From: Phaseolus vulgaris
Lineage: Eukaryota; Streptophyta; Magnoliopsida; Fabales; Fabaceae
NCBI RefSeq assembly: GCF_000499845.2
Contig: NC_023756.2
Location: 8,353,344-8,417,343 of the forward strand
Direction: 5' to 3'
Length of the DNA: 64,000 nt
Shown here piece after piece: positions 22,475 through 33,650 of the stretch. A model generated the notes under the pieces. That model was not told the DNA's origin, made no database searches, and saw nothing but the letters and a program-made list of their open reading frames with translations. Both the position numbers and the translations under genes were made by a program. Every line of letters begins with the position of its first letter. Positions within the stretch are counted from its first letter, which is position 1.

Positions 22475-22534
22475 TTGATCAAGTTCAAGTTTTCTTTTTT
22501 CTGTTGGGCATCAAAACCACTGAACCCTCACCTT

Positions 22535-22900
22535 CTAACTCTGTCTCCTCATGCGCTTCCTCAGCTTCTGGTACTTGTGCTTGTTCATCTTCCGCTTCCG
22601 CTTCTTCTTCACGCTGTCCGCCCACACGGTTCCAGAATCTTCTTCCACTCCATCATCGAGGGATCGAAACCCACTTTCAAAAACGGGTTTTGGGAAAAAC
22701 CCAAAAGGGAAACTGGGAAAGATCACGGTGGGGGAATCGAATTGCTGCATTGCGGGGCTTGTGGGAGAGGGTTGAGGGTGACACTGTGAGGGGACAGTGA
22801 GAATAGGGTTTTGGAGTTGCGAAGAAGGGTTAACGGCGGTGATGAATTTGAATGGTAGTGGTGGTGGTTTTCGAAGCAGTTTCTGCAGCGCTGAAGCCAT
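22535..22900 (-). CDS. Mitochondrial small-subunit ribosomal protein mS38 (AURKAIP1/COX24-domain) homologue
   Basis: This single-exon 121-aa protein has an N terminus (MASALQKLLRKPPPLPFKF) that is basic and amphipathic, as in mitochondrial presequences. The middle is low complexity. The last 30 residues (about 93-121) are the COX24/AURKAIP1 C-terminal domain: WADSVKKKRKRKMNKHKYQK, followed by more K/R. In other eukaryotes this domain belongs to mS38 of the mitoribosomal small subunit; the role here follows from that family. The ATG at 22900 is chosen because it opens the presequence-like stretch. The plus-strand ORFs over the same bases are shadows. There is no internal stop, and it is one of few intact host genes in the window. 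Confidence 0.78.
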   Translation of the reverse strand: MASALQKLLRKPPPLPFKFITAVNPSSQLQNPILTVPSQCHPQPSPTSPAMQQFDSPTVIFPSFPFGFFPKPVFESGFRSLDDGVEEDSGTVWADSVKKKRKRKMNKHKYQKLRKRMRRQS

Positions 22901-22934
22901 GGAAACGAAAGGAGTTTGCGCAGTGACAAAGATC

Positions 22935-23564
22935 TGTGACCGAACAGGAACAGAAGAAGTTTTGGTTATGATTTTCCTGGTTCAGCCCTATTCCCCTTCT
23001 CATTCTTGTAACTTTATTTTATTTTTGCTTTATAATATTTTTTTGGGTAATTTTTTCACAGAGGATAGTGAGATTTTCAATAGTTATTAAAAGCAATTTT
23101 TTTTCACAAGAGAATTCAATTATTTTAATAACTGATTCTATATAATTGATTATGGTCATTACTTAATAATTGAATATATATATATATATATATTAATTAT
23201 GTATCTATACTATTATATATAAACTATACACTATTATAAAGAAGATACATTATATAATTTATTTATTTAATAAAATAAGTATTGAATAATTTTTTTATAA
23301 GAAATAACCGTTAAATAAATTTTACAAAATTATATTTTTTTTAATTAATTATTTATAGAATAATAAAATTATATATTTTTAAAAATTATATTATTTTAAT
23401 ATAATAAAAGTGTATTTTCACTAATAATTGATAATGAATTTTATTTAAATATTAAAAAAATCAGTTCTTACATTAAAAGAAGGCACACATAAAATTGGAA
23501 GATCTTAAAAATAAATTTATTTTTCTAAAGAATCGGTTTACAAATCTTAGTTATTGTCCACAAA

Positions 23565-23599
<35 letters not shown>

Positions 23600-24423
23600 G
23601 AATTGTAAATAGTTTGTTTCTTTGGTCTAAAACCAGCTGAAAATCTTTAGAATTAATAATTTTTCTGAAATATATTTTAAATGTGGACATGTTTTGCAGT
23701 AAATCATATTTTCTATGAATTTATTTTTGTGAGTTCACTGTTTATTCAATTTAATTTAAAATTTAAATTTAACTCGTTCGACTAAAATAATAGGAATTGT
23801 ATAAATTTTGAATTTTAGTCTTGTTTTCCGTAATTTAAAAAAAAACATCTTTAATTATAACAACATAATCGAAGATTAGTGTTTTTGAGAATTCACTTTC
23901 CAAATATTGTTCAGTAAACAGCTTAAACTTATCCCAAACGTTCCTAGACTCAACAGTGAAACTTAAAAAAATATTTTGAGTAATAAAAATACTTAAAATT
24001 ATAGCATATAAATTAAATTAAATTAAATTAAATTAATCTTTCATAAGTAATTTTATTAACTATTTTCTTAATGGATTTCTTTTTTTAATATTAAAATATT
24101 GTTTCTACTATATTAATATTAACACTATTTCGATTTTCCACCAAAATATCCTCATTAGCTACCGAATAAAATAAAAGAAGTTGTAAAAGTTATCTTCAAA
24201 TATTATAACATAATATAATTTTGTAAGAACCATGAAATTTTTGTTGAAAATATAACAAAAGGATCTATTAAAACAAGAAGAAATCTAACTACGATTTAAA
24301 ATAAGCTTTTTAAAAAATAAAATTTAAAACGGGTTATAATCATAATACCTTCTGTCATCAACAAATAAATTACTAAAATATTAATTTAGTCTTTTATTTT
24401 TAAGGTTATATTCAATTTAGGTA
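22935..24423. other. AT-rich intergenic DNA with AT/GT microsatellites
   Basis: (AT)n runs occur at about 23173-23193 and 23574-23590, the second continuing into (GT)5. A TTAAA pentamer repeat is at about 24008-24032. The mS38-like promoter must lie in the first few hundred bases, but no clear TATA box was picked out. No other gene is visible. Confidence 0.45.
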
Positions 24424-24805
24424 TTATTCTCGAATGAGTTCGAACAAAGAGAACGACTAAACTTATTTTCGATCGGTTAGATTGTTCTTCTTTCCTCTCG
24501 AATAAACTCTTTTTACACTTCACACTCATTCACTCCTTGTCTCCGTAAACTCTGGAATCGGATGTTACCTGTAAAAGACACTTTGACGTCCAGGTAAGAC
24601 TTCGACACTCGGTATGCTGTGCAACTAATTATTGTGAGCCTTTTGTCATTGGGCCTGATTAAGGATTTCATCTATAATTAAGGATACGCTATTTAATGCT
24701 TGATCTTTGATTAGTGTTGCTAGTTCTCTACTTGGGTTTAATGGTCTCGGTCGGTTTTGACCGGGTGTTGGGCTTCAAATCAGTCGTACAATCCCGACCG
24801 GTATA
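24424..24805 (-). repeat. 3' LTR of a decayed Tat-type Ty3/gypsy element
   Basis: On the minus strand the tract CTCGAGTCTGGGGCAAG is followed by TATACCGGTCGGG. This matches the complete element at 57011-57040 (CTCGAGTCTGGGAGGCAAG, then TGTACCGGTCGGC), with the LTR's TG changed to TA. Further on, GACGTCAAAGTGTCTTTTAC matches the R-region phrase of the other Tat LTRs. The far edge (about 24424) is set by similarity to the 45.5-kb solo LTR. Confidence 0.7.
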
Positions 24806-25016
24806 CTTGCCCCAGACTCGAGGATGTTGAATTGAAGAGTCTTTATGACGGTTGAGCTTTCCAAGGTGAGATTTGACATTGATGCGCTGAACGCATGACG
24901 TGACGCTTAATGATGGACTAGGGTTTTTTGGCACCATTCGTTGTAGGTCGTTGGATCGAGGAAGATCCCACGATTCGAATGAGAGAGACGTTCATTGTTC
25001 CTCTTTCCTCTAAAGC

Positions 25017-25024
25017 TATAAATA
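25017..25024 (+). promoter_or_regulatory. TATA box of the antisense gene in the decayed Tat element
   Basis: TATAAATA in the context GCTATAAATAGTGG lies 116 bp before the ATG at 25133. The complete Tat element has the same octamer, in the same orientation, 130 bp before its antisense gene. Confidence 0.65.
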
Positions 25025-25755
25025 GTGGTCCCCCACCACTCCGTATTACTGCTTATCCGCTCTGACTTTCGAAACCTTCCAAAACCTAATCATTCTGGCG
25101 ACGTGTTTTCCCTTCATCCCGAGAGGTTAGTGATGTCTTCTCTCAGCTCTTCTTCTTCTTCTTCTTCATCTTCCTCTTCGTTTTCTTCTTCATCTTCCTC
25201 TTCGTCTTCCTCCTCTCCTGGTTCCTCCATGACCGAGCTTTTGTTGGTCGGGGCAACTCAAACGTTGTCCCCCGTGGAGACTTCTGTAAGGGCCGAATGG
25301 CCCAGAAGGCGTTGCTGACCAGTCAGTTCCTGCTAAAGAGTCATCCCCTCGTTCGGGATTTGACTAGTTGATTCCAAGGTGACTGGGTTCACCTTTGTAT
25401 ATCAGGACTCATCATCTATCTCTGCCTTTGTAGATAAGCATAACATTCTGAAACCGGATGTTGATGATGGCATCTTAGCCATTGATTATTGTCATCCGTT
25501 TGATATCATTTGTATTGATCAATCTCCATCTGAAACACCTTTCTTCTTTATCTACTATTGTCTTTTCTCAGATTTACATGTAGCTCTTCCTTTCGACGAT
25601 TTTACCATAGGTTTCCTTCGGACACTCAACGTCACTCCTTCTAAGCTTCATCCCAGTACCTGAGCCTCCCTTCAAACATTTCGCCTTATATGTGATATGT
25701 TTTGTCTTTCTCCGACCCCTTCCACTTTAGTTATTACTTATCAACCAGCCGGACA

Positions 25756-26400
25756 TAGGGATGGCAAAGCGGGCCGACCCGCCCCGCATAGGCCCGCCCC
25801 ACACTTGGCTGCCCCGCGTAATGAACGCGGGCTAGATTCTCTGCCCCGCTCCGCATAAGGGCTAACCCGCGGGTTTGCGGGTTAGCCCGCATTTGGAGTT
25901 TTTTTTGTTTTTTTTTTTTAGAAATTCAATGAAAATGTTTTTTACTTTTTGCTATTAAAAAATTTCCAAATTGAACTTATATATTTTCTACTATCAAATA
26001 TCAATATTATTTTCTTCCATTTCAAACATTGTCAAACATCAATAGTTCAATTAAGATAAAAATCAAATATCAATATTCTTCCATTTCAAAAACATTAAAA
26101 ATAGCTAATTCAAAAACATTAAACATAAACACCACTACAATTAACATAGTTAATTCAAAACCATTAATAATTTTTTCCAGCCCAAGTTATCACTGTCAAG
26201 TCCAACCCAAGTCAACACCCAATTTTTTTTTTGCGGGCTAGCGGGCCAGCCCGCCCCGCCCTGCTATAAGCCTGTGTGGGCTACGGGTTATGCAGGGCAG
26301 GCTGAAGTGAGTCAGTGGGTTGAAAACTGAGCCCGACCCACATTTTTTACTAGCGGGCTGCGGCCTGGACTACATGGCCCGCCCCACTGTGCCACCCCTA
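25756..26400. mobile_element. hAT-type non-autonomous element (MITE)
   Basis: This 645-bp element has inverted ends TAGGGATGGCAAAGCGGGC and (reverse complement) TAGGGGTGGCACAGTGGGGC. An imperfect 8-bp target duplication is GCCGGACA / GCCAAACA. The subterminal DNA is very GC-rich with repeated GCGGGCCxGCCCGC-like words; the middle is AT-rich and non-coding. It inserted in the antisense gene of the decayed Tat element. Confidence 0.85.
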
Positions 26401-26983
26401 GCCAAACAACATCCTCTTTAACCCTTATACCACTTCATATAAAAATTTCAAAGGGAAGTTTTTCAAACTTTTTATTGAACCTGAGGGTAAAAAGCTTTTC
26501 TTTGATGATGTTGGAAAGTCCAAATTTTCCCTGTACTGGACCAAGAACCCAACTCTATTCACGGAATGGCCTCGATCGCTTCGAGTGCCGAGGAGCTAGA
26601 GGTTTACTCTTTGTTTCACAGCCTCCCTCGAAAGCTTCCTACTCGAAAATTGTTATTCATGTATAAGTTAGAGGTGGACGAATTTTTATGGTATGCCTGC
26701 ATTATTCTCTATCTTGGTTGGTTGAAAATGGACTTATACTTTGTTTATTGGTGCAGGTATAATGACTAGAGAAGCCCCTCAATCGGGAAATGTTCTAGCC
26801 GTTTTTCGTGCGAAGACCGTTGATATGAACAAAGGTAGCCTGGAGACAGTTGCAGTCGGCAACCCTTCTGCTGCTACACGGGCACCCGATCCCTCATCTG
26901 CCCCTACTGATGGGGTAGAAAAGGGAAAAGGAGGAACACAACCTCCACCACTCGGTCCCCTCATGGCACGTCGAGGTGACCTC

Positions 26984-27212
26984 TGTTAGAATTAATGGCT
27001 TAAACAAGAGCGGAGGTGAATTATTTATCAACGATTTTTGCAAAGATTAAATAGGAATGAAGCTTTAACACAATTCACAGATTTAACAATCAAGGAAAGC
27101 AATCAAACAATGATTAAGAAACTGTTTGCATAATTTCAATCGGTTGAAACTTCGTTTTAATCGGTTGTTTATAGCAGCAGCAGCAAAATCAAAAATAAAA
27201 CAAACAGTTATA

Positions 27213-27254
<42 letters not shown>

Positions 27255-28065
27255 CTCAGCCAATCTTATATTGGTTCACTCAACCTTGAGATACATCCAG
27301 TTCCCAGAACAACCACTGAGTTCCACTAGTAATCACTCACATATTACAACTTACACAACCACAAAGAGATGATCTTGAAACCACAAGAACCACTCACCCT
27401 TTTTGCAAACACACACCTTTAGCCATAATAACCTCTAACTTTACAGGATTTCCACTCACTTACAAGTTTATGAAAGAACAATTACAAGAATCATTAAAGG
27501 AATATATTACACTTGAGTTTACAGAAATCAGAAAGCTCCTATGATCAGACCTTGAACCAGTGCACAACTATTCAGCAATCTTGGAAAACTTTTGAAAAAC
27601 TTCTTTCAAAATCAATCTCAGTCTCACTGTGTTTGATATAAAACTTTTGTATTTTGTTTTAAAAGAAAGGCTATATTTATAGCACTCAAATCTAGTCGTT
27701 CTAGGCAGCATTTATGAGCCAAAACATTTTTAATTCACATCCAAAACAGATTAACAACTTTTTAAAAAGCTATTATGAAATGTCACAATCAACTGGTTGA
27801 AAATTCGTTTTAACCAGTTGAATTGGTTAGGCAGTTACTTAACCAAGTCAAAAATAGTTTTAAAACCTTCAAACAAGCCAAGTGACAAACAACCGATTAT
27901 TTCGAGATTTCAACCGGTTGTTTTTCTCTTTGCTTAGAAAAACATTTTTCTCTTTTAAAACAGATTGAGCAAGCTTGTGCAAGGGACTAGGAAAGATCTT
28001 TACAAAGATTCTAAACACCCTAGACTAAACCCAAACCAAAAGCAGCACAACTTCAACCTTCATCA
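26984..28065 (-). repeat. Sirevirus-type solo LTR inserted in the antisense gene
   Basis: On the minus strand it starts TGATGAAGGTTGAAG and ends CTAACA. It contains the family block near 27260-27310 (complement of GATGTATCTCAAGGTTGAGT) and repeated AACCGGTTG/AACCGATTG words. A (GA)18 microsatellite lies inside (27215-27250). The flanks (ACCTC, TGGAT) are not a matching duplication, so it may have formed by recombination between two copies. Confidence 0.65.
27215..27250 (+). repeat. (GA)18 microsatellite
   Basis: An uninterrupted GA dinucleotide run. Confidence 0.95.
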
Positions 28066-29028
28066 TGGATTTGAAACATCAAAACTCTCATGTTTTACAG
28101 CCTCCTCCCACTTCTCCCATCCGACTTAAAAGTCCTTCATTGGTCAGTGTCATGGCTGTTGTTGTTGATGACGCTCCTCTGACACTACCTAGAGGAAATG
28201 TCAAGTTCTCTAGGGGTGTTCAGGTTGGGTTGACACCAACTGAGGAGAACCTCCTCTCTTTCGTGCCTAAAGAAGAGCTCATTTCGGTTGTTATCGAGAT
28301 GCAGTCTCGGGGGCTTGTGCTGACGAGGCTGGCCGCCGACATTCATAATTGGAAAGTATAAGAGATATCTCGACTGGAGCATGAGCTAGTTGAGGCCTTA
28401 ACTTATTTGAATTTGTCACTTGATGCGGTGTCAACTTTTGAGTCGAGGGTGACTAAATCCGATGTTGACCTCAAGCTGAGCAACATGAGGTGTGCCAAGC
28501 TCGAGAGGAGGGAAAAGCAGAAGGAGGAAAAGGTGGCAAAGTTGGAAAAAGCCTTAGAGAAACTGAAGGAACAATGTTGCAGAGCGAAAAGGCTTCGGTG
28601 AAGGCTGAGCTCGAACAAACGCAAGTTAACATCTTGCAAATGTTGGGTGAAACCTTCGAGTAAGTCGTCCGACAAGCCCACATGCTCTATTAGGATCCAA
28701 CCCCAGAAGGCTCTTTTGACATTAACAAGGATGTCTTCGAGGGTCGACTAGTGCCCTTTGACGAGTTGGTGGCTCTTTAGAATTCAACGTCGAGGACTGT
28801 CACTGAAGACGTTGAGGACGAAGACCATTAGGTTTAGTCTTTGATGTACTTTTGTTCCCTCTTGGTCGGAGGGTGTGGCCCCCTCCTTTTGCTTTAATTC
28901 AATATATCGGTTGTTTCTTTTCATTTTTGTTTCTAAAATGGACAAGTAAAAATAGTTGAAATTTAACGAGTATAATATGTCGTTCGGTCAGACACTGATG
29001 ATTCCTTTGTTGTTTAAGTAGATGGGTT

Positions 29029-29256
29029 GTCTTTAAGTGTCGGGAGGGATTACCTATTAAGGTAAGCATCCTTGGTCGAACAGAGTCTTTAGGTATCGGG
29101 AGGGATTACCAATTAAGGTAAGCATTCTTGACCGAACTGAGTCTTTAGGTATCGGGAGGGATTATCGATTAAGGTAAGCATCCTTGGTCGAATCGAGTCT
29201 TTAGGTATCTAAAGGGATTACCGATTAACGTAAGCATCCTTGGCTGAACCGAGTGT
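29029..29256 (-). repeat. 56-bp tandem repeat of the decayed Tat element
   Basis: Four units start at 29029, 29085, 29141 and 29197. Each contains GTCTTTAGGTATCGGGAGGG and AAGGTAAGCATCCTTGG. The array lies between the end of pol (minus) and the antisense gene, the same place as the unrelated 88-bp array of the complete element. Confidence 0.85.
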
Positions 29257-29303
29257 TATGATAGCATGTAAATTTAACTTGTATTTTAGATACACAAATT
29301 GAA

Positions 29304-29386
29304 AAGAAATGCCTCATTAAAACCTTCGCAACTGAAAACCCTCCTTAGGGAAAAAACAGTTGGGTGAGGAAAGAGTGCATAGTTTT
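29304..29386 (-). other. Conserved post-pol block of Tat elements
   Basis: On the minus strand GCACTCTTTCCTC, CCCTAAGGAGGGTTTTC and GAAGGTTTTAA occur in this order and spacing, as at 53740-53810 just after pol of the complete element. The block is conserved although the arrays beside it are unrelated. CCCTAAGGAGGG is a near-perfect palindrome. Confidence 0.7.
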
Positions 29387-29398
29387 ATTGATTTAACT

Positions 29399-29575
29399 AT
29401 AATAAAATTTGAGACGTGTGACATTCCACGTTATTGGTACAATTTTTCCTTATAGGTATTCTAAGTAGTATGCCCCCTAGTTGCGATGTCTCGAATCCGG
29501 AAGGGGCCTTCCCAGTTGGACGAGAACTTGCCCTCAGTCTTCCTAACTCCACTTCGCATTCGCTATTTGTTTGGA
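29399..29575 (-). pseudogene. C-terminal end of Tat pol (integrase tail)
   Basis: The minus strand, across frameshifts, reads SSNWEGPFRIRDIATRG, then the phrase NVECHTSQIL in another frame. This corresponds to SSNWEGSFRIAETATGGAYY and NATHLKFYFS at the end of pol in the complete element. Everything upstream (above about 29580) is deleted. Confidence 0.7.
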
Positions 29576-29589
29576 TGACTTTCAATCGC

Positions 29590-29975
29590 TCATGGTAGGT
29601 TTGTTAGTGGATTTGTAGGAGTTGTAAGTGTTATTATACTAAATTTTAAATATAAATTATGTAAGCGAAAGTAAATGAATAACTTACATAAGTTGGTGAC
29701 CATGTTAAAACTAAAAGAAAGTTCAAGGAGACTAAATTTGTAAAACATATAGAGTTTAGGATAGGTACATGTTCTTTTCTCTTCTTTTTCCAAGTTATTT
29801 CTAGTTTCGCTTCTCTTTGTACAACAACATTAAAGGATGTCATTACATTTTATAATATAAAAGAATTAATTGATATAGCCGCAACAAATATACACAAAAA
29901 AAATCAACTCTCTTCAAGAACATCATTCTACATTCATCGATTTAGAATTGAGGAATATTATTTTACATTTTCTCG
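29590..29975. other. AT-rich DNA between Tat remnant and TRIM
   Basis: No gene or repeat that I can support; the overlapping short ORFs on the minus strand have no recognisable domain. Confidence 0.35.
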
Positions 29976-29980
29976 GAAAG

Positions 29981-30350
29981 TGTTGGAGATCCCACATCGA
30001 CTAGAGATTAGAGCCTTTCATTGTATATAAGTGGGTGCAAACCTCAACCCTATGAGCCGGTTTTATGAGGTTGAGTTAGGCTTAAAGTCCACTTTGTAAT
30101 ATGGTATCAGAGCCATTTCGAGCCTATCCTAGCGAGTGTTTGTGTTGGGCCTATCGTGTCACCCGCTATCGGACCACCCATAATATATAGTCTCACGCAC
30201 GAGTTGGCAGTCTCGGCGTGAGGGGAGTGTGTTGGAGATCCTACATCGACTAGAGATTAGAGCTTTTCATTGTATATAAGTGGGTGCAAACCTCAACCCT
30301 ATGAGCCGGTTTTATGGGGTTGAGTTAGGCTTAAAGTCCACTTTGTAATA
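29981..30350 (+). mobile_element. Complete TRIM retrotransposon, plus orientation
   Basis: This 370-bp element has 121-bp LTRs at 29981-30101 and 30230-30350 that differ at about three sites. The initiator-Met primer-binding site TGGTATCAGAGCC is at 30102-30114, and a purine tract GAGGGGAG lies before the second LTR. A perfect 5-bp duplication GAAAG flanks it (29976-29980, 30351-30355). It is the same family as 10147-10526. A TATA-like TGTATATAAG sits in each LTR. It has no coding capacity. Confidence 0.95.
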
Positions 30351-30355
30351 GAAAG

Positions 30356-33300
30356 ATTTCTAGCATTGCAAATTACCCCATTTTAAGGTAGTAGACTGCT
30401 TTTTTGAACTCAGTTAAATTTCTACAAAACTTCGTAAGTCTATCTCTTAATAAATTTGAAGCAATAAATGTATTAAGTTGCCATTGAAAATGTGACAGAA
30501 TGCATATAACACATTAATAACGAATATAAGACTATTTTAAACTTTAGTTTTTACTATTGGTGGTTTATATTATGTATTCCAAGATCACATCCTTTCAATC
30601 AATAAATGTTAATTTGTAACTTAGAAGTTCCTAGTGAAAATGTGAGAGAATTCAAATGAAAATTGAATAAATGTATAATTATATTGTTGCCTATTGGTTC
30701 ATGATTGTCTATATACATATCATATAACATAACTTATCTTGAAAGACATGGAACTATAGTAATTAATTTTCAATGCATACTAAAAAGTAAAACACAACAT
30801 CATATACACTCTTAATGTCTTATTCTTAAGTAGTAAGATTTTTTTAGAGATTTGTTTTTTCAGATTTCTTAAGAAGGAAAAATTATTAAAAATTAAGGAA
30901 ACTTAAAAGAGAAACTGAGTCTTTGGACTTGCAATCAATGACAAGTTTGGACTCGCAAGTGTCGTACTAATTTAGTCACCAAGTTCCTTTGTTCCACTTT
31001 TCACTCTATAAATACAAAATACCACCTGCACCATTAATAGTATTATCATATCTCAATTTGAACAACTATCTTGTTTATTGTACAATAGTTAGTTTAATGG
31101 GATTCCATTTTCTAACTCATGCATTCATTCATTGCATGAGGAGAAATTTGCACTTGTTCCCCCAAACTATATCAACAATGTCTAAACCACTACAACCTCC
31201 AAAGGAAGAATGAAAATAAGAAACACTATGAGAATATATTGAACCAAAATTGTATCAAACTAATATCATCATGTTATGTGTTGAAAGTTAATTACAAGAA
31301 ATCAATAGTTTGCTTTATTTTTTTTATGTTGGCATGGATGTAATAATGCATGAATATGTGTTCTTGTTTGGTTGGTTGTGGCATTATAGTTGAATTTAAC
31401 CATCCTATGCTTATGTCTAAACCACTAAACCTTCTAACTTTATTTTATTGGTATGTATCATAGAAAAAGTTAGGACTCTTACTTTTAAGACCATTTTATA
31501 TCCATTTAATATTACCTAAAGTGATAAAAAAAAACTCCACAAGTCATATTAGAATTATTCGATTTAGTTTTAATGAATGCATCAAAAGTTTCTATGTACT
31601 TATCTCTTTGATCCAAATCTAAATTATGAGAACAACGTTAAATGCACATGGTGTGTGATCCTAATTGGGATACAAAATGTATGAATTTGGTATGGTTTAT
31701 AGCAACTACAAAATGATATATAAATGTCCTCTCAGAGTGCATGAAACATAAACAAACACATTGCCAATGGACAACATTGTTCTTAACCTTTTTCACTTGT
31801 CTTACTTTGTATGGCAGCAACTCAAAGAAGGAAAACACCTAGCCTAGACAATCAATGGCTCAGATCCAATCCAGTTATTCATTATTATGTTGATGGTATC
31901 TACAAAACTATGGTAGAGACATAAGGATACACATGTGAAGAACATAAGGTACACATGTTACTATTTTGTTAGTCTAGAGATAGACACATAATAGAGGTAG
32001 TTAAAAAAATATGTTTTTTCTTCTTCTAAATATGCTTTTAAAAAGGAGAAAACATTATTGGTGGCACTAAAAAGCATAACAACGTAAATTATCTTATGAA
32101 AGTAACTAAACTAAAAAAAATTTCTTGAAAGTGTAATATGTCAATTACGTTAATCTAAAATTTTAAAAAAGTACCGTAACTTTAGTTCTCAAGTTAACAA
32201 ATTTAACATATGTTTAAATACAAAAATAACGTTAAATAGTTAAGTTTAAGGGTTTATTTAATATGTTGAAGACTTGTTTTATAGTTTCTCAAGTTGAGAG
32301 ACTAATATGACTTAATTCTATACTTTTAAGGATTAAAGTGATGATTTACCCTTTTAGAAAATGTAGAAGCAACATTGATGATTGAAAAGACATGAGAAAC
32401 TTGGAAAAGATAAAAAAACATGAAAATTAGAAAAGTAATACTATAAAATTGAGTAATTAACTTGTGGGGTGTGGTTATAGAATGCGTCAACATGGATAGT
32501 GAATTCTCCAAAAGAATCATTGGGATTTCTCTTACTAGATAATGGGTATGATATGTGGCTTGCCAATATTCAAAGGACAAAATTATATTCGAGCAGGAAT
32601 AATTGAATTGCATAAGACATTGGGATACTTAATGGGGACAAACATGCTTAGAAGCAACTCATGGATTCATTTTCGTGCGTGTAAAGATAGGTTGCCACCA
32701 GATTTAAGTTCATCATTGGTGCTTTAAACTGAAATAAACTAAGTCTTACAAGTTCAAATTATCGGTATAAAATGGACACTCTCCAACACATCAATCTCAG
32801 CATCTCAATACACTCTCACTACGCTAAAGTCCAACACCATTCATTCATGCTAAGTGTTTTTCAATAGTTGAAAGAAATGTTTTGGTATTAGTTGTAAATA
32901 ATACTAGTAAATTTATAGCATAACAATAAACACACAAAGCAATCAATAACACAGGTTATTCGATAGGAACTCCTCTTTGTAAAAATGTTAGACACTTGTA
33001 ACATACTTGTAACTTTTCTTCTATTGCATATGTGTAGAAGCTTTTTCTCTTCTCCCCTTCTTTGGTATCCTTTTTCTCTGTCGCTTAGACTCTTACCTTT
33101 GCACTAGACATTTGTCAATATCGTGTTAGAAAATCCTTCTTGCACTAGATGTTCCCACATAGCGTTAGATGTTTGTTCTTGCATTAGGTGCCCTTCAACC
33201 AACTCTAAGTCCTCCCTAATTAAATCTCTGTAAAGGCATCATTACTAGAGCTATAACAGAGAAACAAATATGAAAATGGGATTCATTTACCTTTGTTATG

Positions 33301-33390
33301 AGTTTGAATGTTTCCTTGCACGGTAAGGTTAATGTGATGACTTCATTTGTCTCTTTCACAAACAACGTTTGTGCCTTTCGCTTCTTTAAC
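30356..33390. other. Mostly non-genic DNA
   Basis: Apart from the small ORF at 31097, no supported gene is visible. The stretch 32750-33250 is slightly GC-richer with repeated TTGCACTAGA/GCATTAGG phrases and could be an old LTR, but no ends were found. Confidence 0.35.
31097..31213 (+). CDS. Candidate small protein, 38 aa
   Basis: A short ORF from an ATG (MGFHFLTHAFIHCMRRNLHL...) to TGA lies 90 bp downstream of a clean TATA box (CTATAAATA, 31006-31014). The peptide is basic in the middle and ends PPKEE. I do not recognise the family. The promoter-to-ATG spacing is what one expects of a small plant gene, but an ORF this short can occur by chance, and coding status needs transcript or conservation evidence. 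Confidence 0.3.
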   Translation: MGFHFLTHAFIHCMRRNLHLFPQTISTMSKPLQPPKEE

Positions 33391-33429
33391 TCGCACTAGG
33401 GCAAAAAGATTAAAAGAATACTCCTTATT

Positions 33430-33650
33430 AAATGCGGGTTTGCGATTAAACGCATTTGTAAAAAATGCGGTGACATTTTTTAAATTAATTTGATTTACAA
33501 ATGCGGTTCTAGAGTAAAACCGCATTTGTAAATCAATGCCAATGATTTACAAATGCGGTTTTTCATATGACCGCATTTGTAAATCAATGTGCACTGATAC
33601 ATTGATTTACAAATGCGGTTTTACTCTAGAACCGCATTTATAAATTGTTT
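33430..33650. repeat. Left subterminal repeats of the CACTA element
   Basis: About nine copies of AAATGCGGT or its complement occur, several as head-to-head pairs around TTTACTCTAGA-type spacers. Confidence 0.85.

Larger units (their letters stand above)
25133..28830 (+). pseudogene. Antisense gene of the decayed Tat element (Transposase_28-like domain plus coiled coil)
   Basis: The gene runs opposite to the element's own pol. It starts MSSLSS followed by a long Ser tract. A globular domain follows (25390-25740 and 26400-26570): ALPFDDFTIGFLRTLNV, then SKLHPST and SYKNFKGKFFKLFIEPEGKK, matching the antisense gene at 54886-56625 (FPFDDFTMSVLRILNV; SYKNFKDYFFKVFVEPDGRD). A gap with stops ends at TGGTGCAG|GT (26757), a probable intron acceptor. 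A Pro-rich linker, a coiled-coil region (28065-28600) and a conserved tail (FDINKDVFEGRLVPFDE, about 28720) follow. The gene is interrupted by a hAT MITE and a Sirevirus-type LTR and carries several stops, so it is not functional. The domain resembles the plant 'putative gypsy type transposon' family; biochemical function is unknown. Confidence 0.7.

Noticed and set aside
22475..22800. Plus-strand ORFs over the mS38-like gene
   Set aside because: Three frames are open because of GC-rich composition; only the minus frame has a recognisable domain.
25025..25318. Ser-rich ORF as a separate gene
   Set aside because: It is the start of the antisense gene of the decayed Tat element; frame lost soon after.
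29981..30350. Cassandra-type TRIM with a 5S rRNA-derived LTR
   Set aside because: The LTR is 121 bp and I could not find the 5S internal promoter boxes in order; it is treated as an ordinary TRIM.
32542..32727. 61-codon ORF
   Set aside because: An overlapping longer ORF exists on the other strand, no domain is recognised and no promoter is seen.
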